Origin: JADJNW01 sp033761835
GTDB lineage: Bacteria; Bacteroidota; Bacteroidia; Chitinophagales; Saprospiraceae
Direction of reading: 5' to 3'
Assembly: GCA_033761835.1 (NCBI GenBank)
Contig: JANRME010000335.1
Location: forward strand, 1 to 57,773
Length of the DNA stretch: 57,773 nt
Part shown: positions 26,859-34,331 of the stretch, one piece after another
Layout of the letters: each line of letters starts with the position of its first letter
Numbering within the stretch: position 1 is the stretch's first letter
Program-made: the position numbers and the translations under genes
The notes under the pieces: model-generated
What the model was told of the DNA's origin: nothing
What the model saw: only the letters and a program-made list of their open reading frames with translations
Database searches by the model: none

Positions 26859-28055
26859 ATGACTATGCAATGTAAACATTTTTTGCTGCTCATTATAACA
26901 ACGCTTTCTCTAACTTTGAGGGCACAGGAACTAAGAGTAAATGAACGCGGTGAAAAAATTATTGTCCATCCCGATGGCACTTGGCAATATTTCACCAATT
27001 TTGGCGTCCCCACTGATGCTTTATTTGATCCAAAGGATTCCCGGAATTACAAACCTTCAGAAACGGGTGATAAATACCCAACTTTTACTGGTATGGTATT
27101 GCCAATGGATAATGTATATGCCACCACAGACGAAGATGCACGTAAAATCTTTATTCGACGTTCGCAAGTAGCCGGAGAAGCCGTGCAAATCGCCAACCAA
27201 CGTGCGTCAGAAGCTACTCAGCAACGCAAAGCGCTTGAATTAGAACTGCGTAATGCACAGAATAGTGGTGCAAATGAAGAAACCATTCATAATTTAAATG
27301 CAAGATTAGCAGCTGCGCATAAAACCGAGCAAGAAGCAAGCAAAGAAGCTGCTTTGGCAACACAAGAAGCCAATAAAACGCAAGAATTGACTCAGAAAGG
27401 AAATTATTTGCAGGAATTAAAATCCGAGCAAACCATCAAGATCAGCCGCAATGCAGCGAGCGAACCCTTGTTGGAGGATTTTTATAAAAATGTAGTGACG
27501 TTAGATGAGTCCACCGGCTCGGTACGCGATGCGAATAATGTAATGGCAAATCCACCGCAAAATGTATGTGAAATGGCCTTTGAGGGCAACGACGAAACCA
27601 CTCGCCAATGGCGACGCGATATGCAGCAGGAGTTGCTTTTCACGCATACCGATGAACGCCTGCGGGCTTTCCTGAAAGATAAAGAATACCTCAGATGTGA
27701 AGGGTTTATGACTTCTATGAGTGGTTTCCGATTTTTATCCTTACAGTTTACCTTTGCTTATCCCAATGCCCGCGAAGCGTATGGATTTATTGAAAAGGGC
27801 AGTGTGCTGATTATCAAGTTATTAAATGGAGATTTTATCACCCTCAATGCAGGACGCATGGATAAAGGGACTTATGATACCGAAAAAGAATTGCTAACAT
27901 ATAGTGTACATTATCCGATTGACCGTAGCCAGTTGAGCGTGCTGCGCAATGGCGAATTGGACAGCATGATTATGTTTTGGAGCAGTGGTTATGAAGAATA
28001 TGAGGTATTTAATCTTGATTTTTTTATGAACCAACTCAATTGTCTTGAAAAGTAG
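26859..28055 (+). CDS. Secreted coiled-coil protein, uncharacterised
   Basis: I do not recognise a characterised family. With the start at 26859 the protein has 398 residues and a signal peptide (MTMQCKHFLLLIITTLSLTLRAQ); the longer frame to 26742 would place the repeat array in the coding sequence and bury the signal. Next comes LRVNERGEKIIVHPDGTWQYF (a short beta element seen in other Bacteroidota envelope proteins), a Lys/Glu/Ala-rich coiled coil (about 95-185), then a compact domain from about 210. The domain contains NVCEMAFEGNDETTRQWRRDM and ends in mixed beta strands. Probably periplasmic. Confidence 0.75.
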   Translation: MTMQCKHFLLLIITTLSLTLRAQELRVNERGEKIIVHPDGTWQYFTNFGVPTDALFDPKDSRNYKPSETGDKYPTFTGMVLPMDNVYATTDEDARKIFIRRSQVAGEAVQIANQRASEATQQRKALELELRNAQNSGANEETIHNLNARLAAAHKTEQEASKEAALATQEANKTQELTQKGNYLQELKSEQTIKISRNAASEPLLEDFYKNVVTLDESTGSVRDANNVMANPPQNVCEMAFEGNDETTRQWRRDMQQELLFTHTDERLRAFLKDKEYLRCEGFMTSMSGFRFLSLQFTFAYPNAREAYGFIEKGSVLIIKLLNGDFITLNAGRMDKGTYDTEKELLTYSVHYPIDRSQLSVLRNGELDSMIMFWSSGYEEYEVFNLDFFMNQLNCLEK

Positions 28056-28124
28056 AAGTAACGGCGCGCTTTTTACCTGCCGAAATCTTTGATGTAGGCA
28101 CGGAGCCACCGAAAAATAAGTTTT

Positions 28125-28742
28125 ATGCAAACCAAAGAACAAGAACTCCATTCCGTGCAAATGCTTGGCTTGAAGCTCCCCACCGATCCACGCTGGGTGA
28201 ACCTGGCAGAGATGGACTTGGCAGAAATCCTCACCGATCATGCTTATTGCGAGCAAAAAGCTGCCACTTCCTGCATTTCGCTAATTCAGCAGTATCCTGA
28301 TAAAATCGAAATGGTGGAAGAACTCGCGCCTATCGTCACCGAAGAATGGGGACATTTCCGAATGGTACTCACCGAACTCAAAAAACGCCAGCTTCAACTC
28401 GGCAAGCAACGCAAGGATGAGTACGTGAACGCTTTGCTTCAATTCCAACAAAAAGGAGGGGGACGCGAGGATAGTCTTTTAGAAAAACTCCTCACTTGTG
28501 CCCTCATTGAAGCCCGTAGCTGCGAGCGTTTCCGCCTGTTAAGTTTGCATATCAGTGATGAAAACCTGCGCGACTGGTATCATAAGTTTATGGTCTCCGA
28601 AGCTGGCCATTATGTACTCTTTATCGAACTCGCCAAGCGCTACGCCCCCGAAGAAAAAGTAAAAAAACGCTGGCAGGAATATTTAGAATACGAAGCAGAA
28701 GTAATGAAACAGTTGGAATTGCGAGGGGATCGGATGCATTAA
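28125..28742 (+). CDS. miaE: tRNA-(ms2io6A)-hydroxylase MiaE
   Basis: A 205-residue diiron monooxygenase that hydroxylates the isopentenyl group of ms2i6A37 in tRNA, needing O2. The ferritin-like fold shows the ligand pattern EILTDHAYCEQKAA (Glu about 43), EEWGHFRMV (Glu-x-x-His about 73-76), LIEARSCERFRLL (Glu about 126, 131) and SEAGHYVLF (Glu-x-x-His about 158-161). Length is typical. It follows the coiled-coil gene by about 70 bp. The immediate leader of the next gene has an AAAATT-rich direct repeat. Confidence 0.93.
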   Translation: MQTKEQELHSVQMLGLKLPTDPRWVNLAEMDLAEILTDHAYCEQKAATSCISLIQQYPDKIEMVEELAPIVTEEWGHFRMVLTELKKRQLQLGKQRKDEYVNALLQFQQKGGGREDSLLEKLLTCALIEARSCERFRLLSLHISDENLRDWYHKFMVSEAGHYVLFIELAKRYAPEEKVKKRWQEYLEYEAEVMKQLELRGDRMH

Positions 28743-28757
28743 AAATTATAAAAATTT

Positions 28758-29324
28758 ATGGCAAAAGAAAAAATTAATGTTTGGATTCCGGAAATTGATG
28801 ATTTAAATGATATCTCAATTGAGACATTGAATTTTGTTTTTAAACAAGGCGAATTATATTTAACTGAATTAGTTAAAATATATGATAATACAATTTCAAG
28901 AGCCTACACTCTTTTATCAATTTATATTTCTATATTAGGTATAATGATAACCTTTTTAGCAACAAATCTAGTGTCAGGTGGATATGATAAAGAAGATACT
29001 CCTATTTTGATTATTTTATCATTTACATTGATACCCATGATCTATTGTTTATTTATAATAATAGGAATAATATTTCCAAATCAATTAATGGTAACAGGAA
29101 GACCTCCTAAGGAATTAATCCCAAATAAACTTATGGACATTCCTGTTGGAGATAAATTACTTTATTTATTATACAATGAGTGCATCCATTTACAAACCAA
29201 AGTAGCCTATAATGAATTAATTAATACAAGACGACTAGCTTCCCTAAAAAGAGTTATAATCACGTCTGTTAGTACATTTATAATTTCGTTTATTCTAATT
29301 GTTTCTTTTTACTTCTTTTATTGA
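28758..29324 (+). CDS. AT-rich putative membrane protein, three TM segments
   Basis: An unrecognised 188-residue protein. Hydrophobic segments at about 50-72 (LLSIYISILGIMITFLAT), 80-108 (ILIILSFTLIPMIYCLFIIIGIIF) and 165-188 (the C-terminus, IISFILIVSFYFFY). Both soluble parts are short and charged. The gene is noticeably more AT-rich, with more AUA and UUA codons, than its neighbours, which suggests recent acquisition (inference). It starts 15 bp after miaE, and its 3' end overlaps a convergent proline-rich small ORF by 7 bp. Confidence 0.7.
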   Translation: MAKEKINVWIPEIDDLNDISIETLNFVFKQGELYLTELVKIYDNTISRAYTLLSIYISILGIMITFLATNLVSGGYDKEDTPILIILSFTLIPMIYCLFIIIGIIFPNQLMVTGRPPKELIPNKLMDIPVGDKLLYLLYNECIHLQTKVAYNELINTRRLASLKRVIITSVSTFIISFILIVSFYFFY

Positions 29325-29488
29325 CAAGAATATCCAGGAACAATAGTCGGCGTAGGAACAATAACTGGAGGTACTTTTGGAGAATCCTTACGCTCCGGAG
29401 GAGTAGGCGGAGGTATAATAATTATAGGAGGTTTTATTGGTGGATCAACAGGAGGCTTTGGCGGTTTTTTAGATTTATCTCCGTTCAT
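29318..29488 (-). CDS. Small proline-rich protein (56 residues)
   Basis: A short frame on the minus strand encodes 56 residues. After MNGDKSKKPPK it alternates prolines with hydrophobic or charged residues (VDPPIKPPIIIIPPPTPPE, then KVPPVIVPTPTIVPG). An exact -7 element (TATCTTTG, 29516-29523) lies 27 bp before the ATG, which supports expression. The plus-strand frame over the same bases reads as an implausible Arg/Asn/Tyr-rich peptide. No signal peptide is seen, and the final Cys-Gln is unusual. It overlaps the 3' end of the convergent membrane-protein gene by 7 bp. Function unknown; it could be a binding peptide or a remnant of a proline-rich linker. Confidence 0.5.
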   Translation of the reverse strand: MNGDKSKKPPKPPVDPPIKPPIIIIPPPTPPERKDSPKVPPVIVPTPTIVPGYSCQ

Positions 29489-29515
29489 GACGTAACGCTA
29501 ATTAAGTTTATTTCT

Positions 29516-29523
29516 CAAAGATA
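29516..29523 (-). promoter_or_regulatory. -7 element (TATCTTTG) for the proline-rich ORF
   Basis: Exact TAnnTTTG match on the minus strand. A TTTG is present only 14 bp upstream, shorter than usual, so support is partial. Confidence 0.4.
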
Positions 29524-29754
29524 AATAATCCTTTTTTCAAATAAAATAATTTGGATATTAATTTGGATATGATTCACTTTTACAATAGTACTTCACTTAC
29601 AATTAGTTTGCATTCATAGCCTTATTCTAAAGAAAAATTAAACTACACCATGGCGGCACGACTTTACGGCAAGTTACTATTCATTAATCCAGCAATCGAT
29701 AGAGACATTGCTTTTGAATTATTCTTAGGCATTCTAGTTAAACTCTTAGAATTC

Positions 29755-30315
29755 TTAATGCTTATCACTCACCATAACGGGCTTGTACGATTTGACAAAA
29801 GAAGACCAAGGCTGCGATTTGTAATAATCTTTGGCAAAATAAGTCACGATTTGCTCAAATTCTTCCGGCGTTTTGAAGCCTGAAATTGCTTGAATGACAT
29901 TCAAATCTTCATCCAGAAAAACGATAGACGGAAAGCTCAACCTACCTTTGAGTAATTCGGCGGCTAATTCGTGGTAGCCTTTGTTACCGTTTTTGACGTA
30001 TTTGTAGGATTTATCTTTGTATTCGAGGTTGCCTTTTTGTTCCGCATCAAATTTCACCGCGTAGAAATACTGATTCAGATATTTGGCGATTTCGGGCTGC
30101 TGCAATGTGGTTTCATCCATGCGTTTGCACCAGGTGCACCATTCGGTATAGACGTTGAGTATCAACTTTTTCTGCTGTTTGGCATGGGCTTCGGTGGCTT
30201 GTTCCCAGTTATACCAATTGATTTTATCCTGTGTAGTTTCCTGCGCAGTAGTGTTGTTCAACATTAAGGTGCTCCATAAAAAAGCCGTTAGCAGAGCGAC
30301 ACTTATCCTTTTCAT
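29755..30315 (-). CDS. Exported thioredoxin-like protein
   Basis: A 186-residue thioredoxin-fold protein. Starting at 30315 gives a signal peptide (MKRISVALLTAFLWSTLML then NNTTAQ); the frame extends to 30354, but an exact promoter element (30343-30350) lies inside that extension, so the longer start is unlikely. The active site is TEWCTWCKRMDETTL (CxxC, about 53-56), followed by FYAVKFDAEQ and FPSIVFLDED with the cis-Pro. It resembles DUF255/thioredoxin_7 proteins of the periplasm, used for disulfide reduction. No partner genes are adjacent. Confidence 0.86.
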   Translation of the reverse strand: MKRISVALLTAFLWSTLMLNNTTAQETTQDKINWYNWEQATEAHAKQQKKLILNVYTEWCTWCKRMDETTLQQPEIAKYLNQYFYAVKFDAEQKGNLEYKDKSYKYVKNGNKGYHELAAELLKGRLSFPSIVFLDEDLNVIQAISGFKTPEEFEQIVTYFAKDYYKSQPWSSFVKSYKPVMVSDKH

Positions 30316-30342
30316 TCTTATGACACGTTTATTTTTCAATTG

Positions 30343-30350
30343 CAAAGTTA
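30343..30350 (-). promoter_or_regulatory. -7 element (TAACTTTG) that decides the thioredoxin start
   Basis: Exact TAnnTTTG on the minus strand 28 bp before the ATG at 30315 and inside the longer open frame. No good -33 element at standard spacing. Confidence 0.45.
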
Positions 30351-30411
30351 ACAACTAAGAAACAAAAAGAAAAAGGCCTGTATGATATAGGACGCCTACT
30401 TTAAAGGAAGT

Positions 30412-31458
30412 TTAACGAATGTGAACATTCTGATAACGAATCATTTGGTCGCTACCCAAGGAAAAACGAGCAATGACGGGCCCTGGGAGGGTAGGGGCGG
30501 GGATTCCTTTAACAATTGTTTTATTCCCAATAAAAACGTACGCTTCGTCCCATAAATCTTGTTCAATGAAACTTTGTAATATTTTCGAGCCTCCTTCTAC
30601 CAGCAAGGTAGTGATTTTTTGTTGATGGAGGTGTTTTAGCAATTGATTTAAAAAATCGTCCTCAAAATTGAGTTCGAGGTATGGAAGGCTTGAGGCTGGC
30701 TTGAGGCTGGAGTTTTCAGTAACGATAAGCGTGGGTTGATTTTGGTCAAAAATATGTAAATGCTGGGGGAGGATCAGATTTCGGTCTAATACAATTCGTA
30801 AAGGTGATTTGCCAAAATACAGGCGGTTATTGAGTTGTGGGTTGTCAATTAAAGCCGTTTTTGTGCCAATTAAAATAGCGTCTACCTCGCTGCGCCACTT
30901 GTGCACCAAGCGTTTTGAGAATTCGTTACTTATCCAAATCTGCTCATCTGGCAGCCCCATAAAACCATCCAAAGTTTGTGCAAATTTTAAAACCACGTAG
31001 GGTCGATTGCGCGTGACAAAATGATTGCGAAAACGCACCAATTCTTGACCTTGCGCTTCCAGAATGCCGGTAATGACTTCCACGCCGTGATTGCGCAATA
31101 ACTGAACACCTTGTCCGGCAACTCCAGGCGTTTGGTCTAAACAAGAAATGATAACTTTCGGAATTTTATGTTTGATAATCAAATTGGTGCAAGGTGGCGT
31201 CCGGCCATAGATGCAGCAAGGCTCTAAGGAAACATAAAGCGTTGATTGTTCGATCAAAGCTCGGTCGGCGGGTTTGACACTGTTTACTGCATTTACTTCG
31301 GCATGTGCCTCGCCGTATTTTTGATGAAAACCCTCGCCAATAATATGATTTTCATATACTAGAACTGCCCCTACCATTGGGTTTGGAGAAACATTGCCTG
31401 CACCCAGCCGCGCAAGGTCAAAACAACGTTGGATGTATAATTCATCCTGATTCATCAT
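30412..31458 (-). CDS. ribD: Riboflavin biosynthesis deaminase/reductase RibD
   Basis: A 348-residue bifunctional enzyme making 5-amino-6-ribitylamino-uracil phosphate. The N-terminal deaminase (about 1-145) shows the zinc site HAEVNAV (about 52) and PCCIYGRTPPC (about 79-89). The C-terminal NADPH reductase (about 150-348) has RPYVVLKFAQTLDGF, DAILIGTKTALIDNPQL and TTLLVEGGSKILQSFIEQ. Its ATG shares a base with the stop of the ZIP transporter gene (TGATG), so it is the last gene of a coupled PAP2-ZIP-RibD operon. Other rib genes are not in the window. Confidence 0.95.
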   Translation of the reverse strand: MMNQDELYIQRCFDLARLGAGNVSPNPMVGAVLVYENHIIGEGFHQKYGEAHAEVNAVNSVKPADRALIEQSTLYVSLEPCCIYGRTPPCTNLIIKHKIPKVIISCLDQTPGVAGQGVQLLRNHGVEVITGILEAQGQELVRFRNHFVTRNRPYVVLKFAQTLDGFMGLPDEQIWISNEFSKRLVHKWRSEVDAILIGTKTALIDNPQLNNRLYFGKSPLRIVLDRNLILPQHLHIFDQNQPTLIVTENSSLKPASSLPYLELNFEDDFLNQLLKHLHQQKITTLLVEGGSKILQSFIEQDLWDEAYVFIGNKTIVKGIPAPTLPGPVIARFSLGSDQMIRYQNVHIR

Positions 31459-32183
31459 CAGAGCGTTAAAATCGCAATGCTTAATCCTGCCAGAATAACG
31501 ATCATTTTTTTCCAGGCGATTCGATGTTGATGGCTATCATCCGCTTCAAATAAAATCGTAGTGGAAATATGCAAAAAGGAGCCAATGACTAAGGCGACAA
31601 GGTTTGTCACTATTTCCAGGTTGATTTTGAATAGCGATGCAATGAAAGCGCCCAGCGGCGACATGGCTGCGAAAATCGTAAGGCTTATCCAAATCACGGA
31701 TAGCTTTGCTTTTGACCAAAGCAAGAGTATCGCCAAGGCAAATGCTGCGGGGGCTTTGTGCAAAATAATACCATAAAAAAGGTGATTGTCATCGTGCCCG
31801 ATGCCATGATGCAGTTGATGAAATTCGGTATAATTACTAAGAGGTAAACCTTCGATAAAAGCGTGTAAGCATAATCCAAGCATAATCGAATAAGCAAACC
31901 TGCCATGTTCATGCACATGGACGTGTCCGTGTTCGATCCCTTTTGATAATTGTTCGAGCAGCAGTTGAATAAAAAATCCTAATAAAATCCAAAGCCCGGC
32001 GCGTGTGTCTGCTTGTGCATAAACGCCAGGCATTAAGTGTAAAATACTGATTCCCAATATATAAGACCCGCTAAAAGAAAGTACCAATCGAAGATTGGCC
32101 GGATTATATTTTTTTAATTGTAATGCAAGTCCGCCACCGGCCAGCACCGTCAAAAACAACGCGATATATTGCCAAATTGCCAT
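31458..32183 (-). CDS. ZIP-family metal transporter
   Basis: A 241-residue inner-membrane protein with about eight hydrophobic segments. The ZIP signature helix IV contains HAFIEGLPLSNY (about 107-118) and helix V contains HKAPAAFALAI. A histidine-rich loop (HGHVHVHEHGR, about 84-94) lies between helices III and IV, as expected for zinc or related divalent-metal uptake. It overlaps both neighbours by single bases (TAATG upstream, TGATG downstream), implying translational coupling with PAP2 and RibD genes. The metal is most likely zinc by family. Confidence 0.9.
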   Translation of the reverse strand: MAIWQYIALFLTVLAGGGLALQLKKYNPANLRLVLSFSGSYILGISILHLMPGVYAQADTRAGLWILLGFFIQLLLEQLSKGIEHGHVHVHEHGRFAYSIMLGLCLHAFIEGLPLSNYTEFHQLHHGIGHDDNHLFYGIILHKAPAAFALAILLLWSKAKLSVIWISLTIFAAMSPLGAFIASLFKINLEIVTNLVALVIGSFLHISTTILFEADDSHQHRIAWKKMIVILAGLSIAILTL

Positions 32184-32773
32184 TAAGCTATATTTGTATT
32201 TGATTGATTTACAATACTAATCTTCTTCCAATTGAGGTACAGCCTCGCTAAAATAAAAGCGATTAACCAGCCCAAAGCTGCGCCGCAGATAATATCCAAT
32301 GGGTAATGCGCCCCCACGTACACCTGCCCAAATGCAATCGTCGCAGCCCACAGGTAAAAAGGCAGCCGGATTTTTCGATGAAATTGCCCCAGGGTCATAC
32401 TCAAAAAAGCCGCAATAGCAAAGTGATTGGTAGCGTGTGAAGAGGTAAAGCTATAGCCACTTCCGCAAGGGATTGGCACATTTACATCAAAGGGCAAAGT
32501 GGCGTCATTGCAAGGTCGCACTCGTCGGACATTCTTTTTGACTAATTGACTGCTAACGATATCTGCAACGCCAACCGTCAGTATAAGCGCCAAGACCAGG
32601 TACAAACCTTTTACTCTGAATTTATACCAAAGGAAACCGGTTAGTACAATGTACAGTGGTATCCAGGTTTTTTTATCTCGCCAAAAGGGCATCACTGCAT
32701 CCAGGAAAGGGTTTTGCCAATTGCCATTGATGATGTGAAACAACTGTTCGTCAAGCGCTAAAAGACTTGTCAT
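32183..32773 (-). CDS. PAP2-superfamily phosphatase
   Basis: A 196-residue membrane phosphatase. The three PAP2 motifs are present: KKNVRRVRPC (C1, about 74-83), SFTSSHATNHFA (C2, His about 110) and VGAHYPLDIICG (C3, His about 151 and Asp about 155). Several transmembrane helices surround them. It would dephosphorylate undecaprenyl pyrophosphate or another lipid phosphate at the periplasmic face; which one is not determinable. First gene of the coupled PAP2-ZIP-RibD unit. Confidence 0.9.
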   Translation of the reverse strand: MTSLLALDEQLFHIINGNWQNPFLDAVMPFWRDKKTWIPLYIVLTGFLWYKFRVKGLYLVLALILTVGVADIVSSQLVKKNVRRVRPCNDATLPFDVNVPIPCGSGYSFTSSHATNHFAIAAFLSMTLGQFHRKIRLPFYLWAATIAFGQVYVGAHYPLDIICGAALGWLIAFILARLYLNWKKISIVNQSNTNIA

Positions 32774-32901
32774 ATTTGGTAAAGTCGTGAAAAAATCCCA
32801 TTTGATTCATTCAAAGCTTCAAATATAATTAAACCACTCTGGAAAATGTTTAATGGTTTTATCAATTAGTTATAAACCTGCTTATTTCCATGCTAAATTT
32901 T

Positions 32902-32909
32902 TAATTTTG
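32902..32909 (+). promoter_or_regulatory. -7 element (TAATTTTG) of glmM
   Basis: Exact TAnnTTTG match ~30 bp before the glmM start. Upstream CTG at 32878-32880 (21-bp spacing) is a weak -33. Confidence 0.4.
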
Positions 32910-32940
32910 TGCTATTCTAATCAACCAAAAAAAAGCAATA

Positions 32941-34317
32941 TTGGCACTTATTAAATCTATTTCCGGCATCAGAGGCACGATTGGGGGCGCTGCTGGAGAA
33001 AATCTTACCCCAGAAGACATTGTTTCCTGCACCGCCGCATTCGGCAGTTGGGTTTTGCTGAATGGCAATGTTCCTAAAGTCGTCATTGGACGCGATGGCC
33101 GCATTTCTGGACAGATGGTGAGTAGTTTGGTCGTAAATACCCTGATTTCATTGGGTATTGATGTGATTGATCTGGGTTATTCCACAACGCCTACGGTTGA
33201 AATGGCAGTGGTTTGGGAAAAAGCAGGCGCAGGTATTATCCTGACGGCGAGTCATAACCCAATGCAATGGAATGCCTTGAAATTATTGAATCACAAAGGT
33301 GAATTTATCTCTGCTACAGATGGAGAAGCATTCTTGAAACTCTTGAATGATGGCCAAATTCGCTACGCAGAAGTTGAAAAATTAGGTAATTATCATACAG
33401 CAGAGGGTTATATCGGCAAGCACGTGGATGCTATTTTGCAAATGCCACTGGTAGATGTGGATGCTATCCGCGGTAAGCGTTTCAAAGTAGTTGTGGATGC
33501 TGTAAACTCGACAGGCGCCTTGGCAGTACCGCATCTATTGAAGGAATTGGATTGCGAAGTGATCGTTTTGAATGGCGAAATCAATGGCCGTTTTGCGCAT
33601 AACCCTGAGCCTTTGCCCGAGCATTTGCAAGATTTAGCGCAAGCGGTTGTAAAAGAAAAGGCCGATTTGGGCATTGCGGTTGATCCGGACGTAGATCGTC
33701 TCGCATTTGTGTGCGAAAATGGCGATATGTTTGGCGAAGAATATACTTTGGTAGCTGTCGCAGATTATATTTTGCAGTACAAAAAAGGGAATACCGTTTC
33801 CAATCTTTCCTCTTCTCGTGCGCTGCGTGATGTGACTCGAAAGCATGGAGGTGAATATTTCGCGGCAGCGGTGGGCGAAGTAAATGTGGTGGATAAAATG
33901 AAAGAAGTGAGTGCCGTAATTGGTGGGGAAGGCAATGGCGGTGTGATTGTGCCGGAATTGCATTATGGTCGGGACGCTTTGGCCGGGATTGCTTTGTTCT
34001 TGTCCCATTTAGCAAAAGGAGGAATAGCGATGTCGAATTTGCGAAAACGCTATCCGAATTATGCGATGATTAAAGATAAAATTGCGCTTACGCCGGAAGT
34101 AGATATGGAAAAATTGCTCAAATCTTTGGAAGAAAAATACCAAAATGAAGATTACAATACAATTGACGGCTTAAAAATTGATTTTCCGGAAGGCTGGGTG
34201 CATCTGCGCAAGTCAAATACAGAGCCGATCATCCGCGTATATGCTGAAGGTAATAGCGAGCAAGATGCACAGGCATTAGCACAGCAATTGAAATCGGACG
34301 CAGTACAATTGATCTGA
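32941..34317 (+). CDS. glmM: Phosphoglucosamine mutase GlmM
   Basis: A 458-residue alpha-D-phosphohexomutase that interconverts GlcN-6-P and GlcN-1-P for peptidoglycan and LPS precursors. Motifs: active serine in LTASHNPMQWNALK (Ser104), metal loop DPDVDRLAF (about 243-251), sugar-binding GGEGNGGVI and phosphate-binding RKSNTEPIIRVYAE near the end. The start is TTG at 32941: the product begins MALIKSISGIRGTIGG, and no ATG fits this N-terminus. The terminal Leu-Ile and next gene 14 bp away suggest co-transcription with the class-V aminotransferases. In Bacteroidota this enzyme may also act on other hexose phosphates. Confidence 0.92.
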   Translation: MALIKSISGIRGTIGGAAGENLTPEDIVSCTAAFGSWVLLNGNVPKVVIGRDGRISGQMVSSLVVNTLISLGIDVIDLGYSTTPTVEMAVVWEKAGAGIILTASHNPMQWNALKLLNHKGEFISATDGEAFLKLLNDGQIRYAEVEKLGNYHTAEGYIGKHVDAILQMPLVDVDAIRGKRFKVVVDAVNSTGALAVPHLLKELDCEVIVLNGEINGRFAHNPEPLPEHLQDLAQAVVKEKADLGIAVDPDVDRLAFVCENGDMFGEEYTLVAVADYILQYKKGNTVSNLSSSRALRDVTRKHGGEYFAAAVGEVNVVDKMKEVSAVIGGEGNGGVIVPELHYGRDALAGIALFLSHLAKGGIAMSNLRKRYPNYAMIKDKIALTPEVDMEKLLKSLEEKYQNEDYNTIDGLKIDFPEGWVHLRKSNTEPIIRVYAEGNSEQDAQALAQQLKSDAVQLI

Positions 34318-34331
34318 AAATTGTAAAAATT

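Noticed and set aside
29321..29524. 67-residue Arg/Asn/Tyr-rich frame on the plus strand
   Set aside because: Its composition is the shadow of the proline-rich minus-strand frame and it has no start context; the minus frame has a promoter element.
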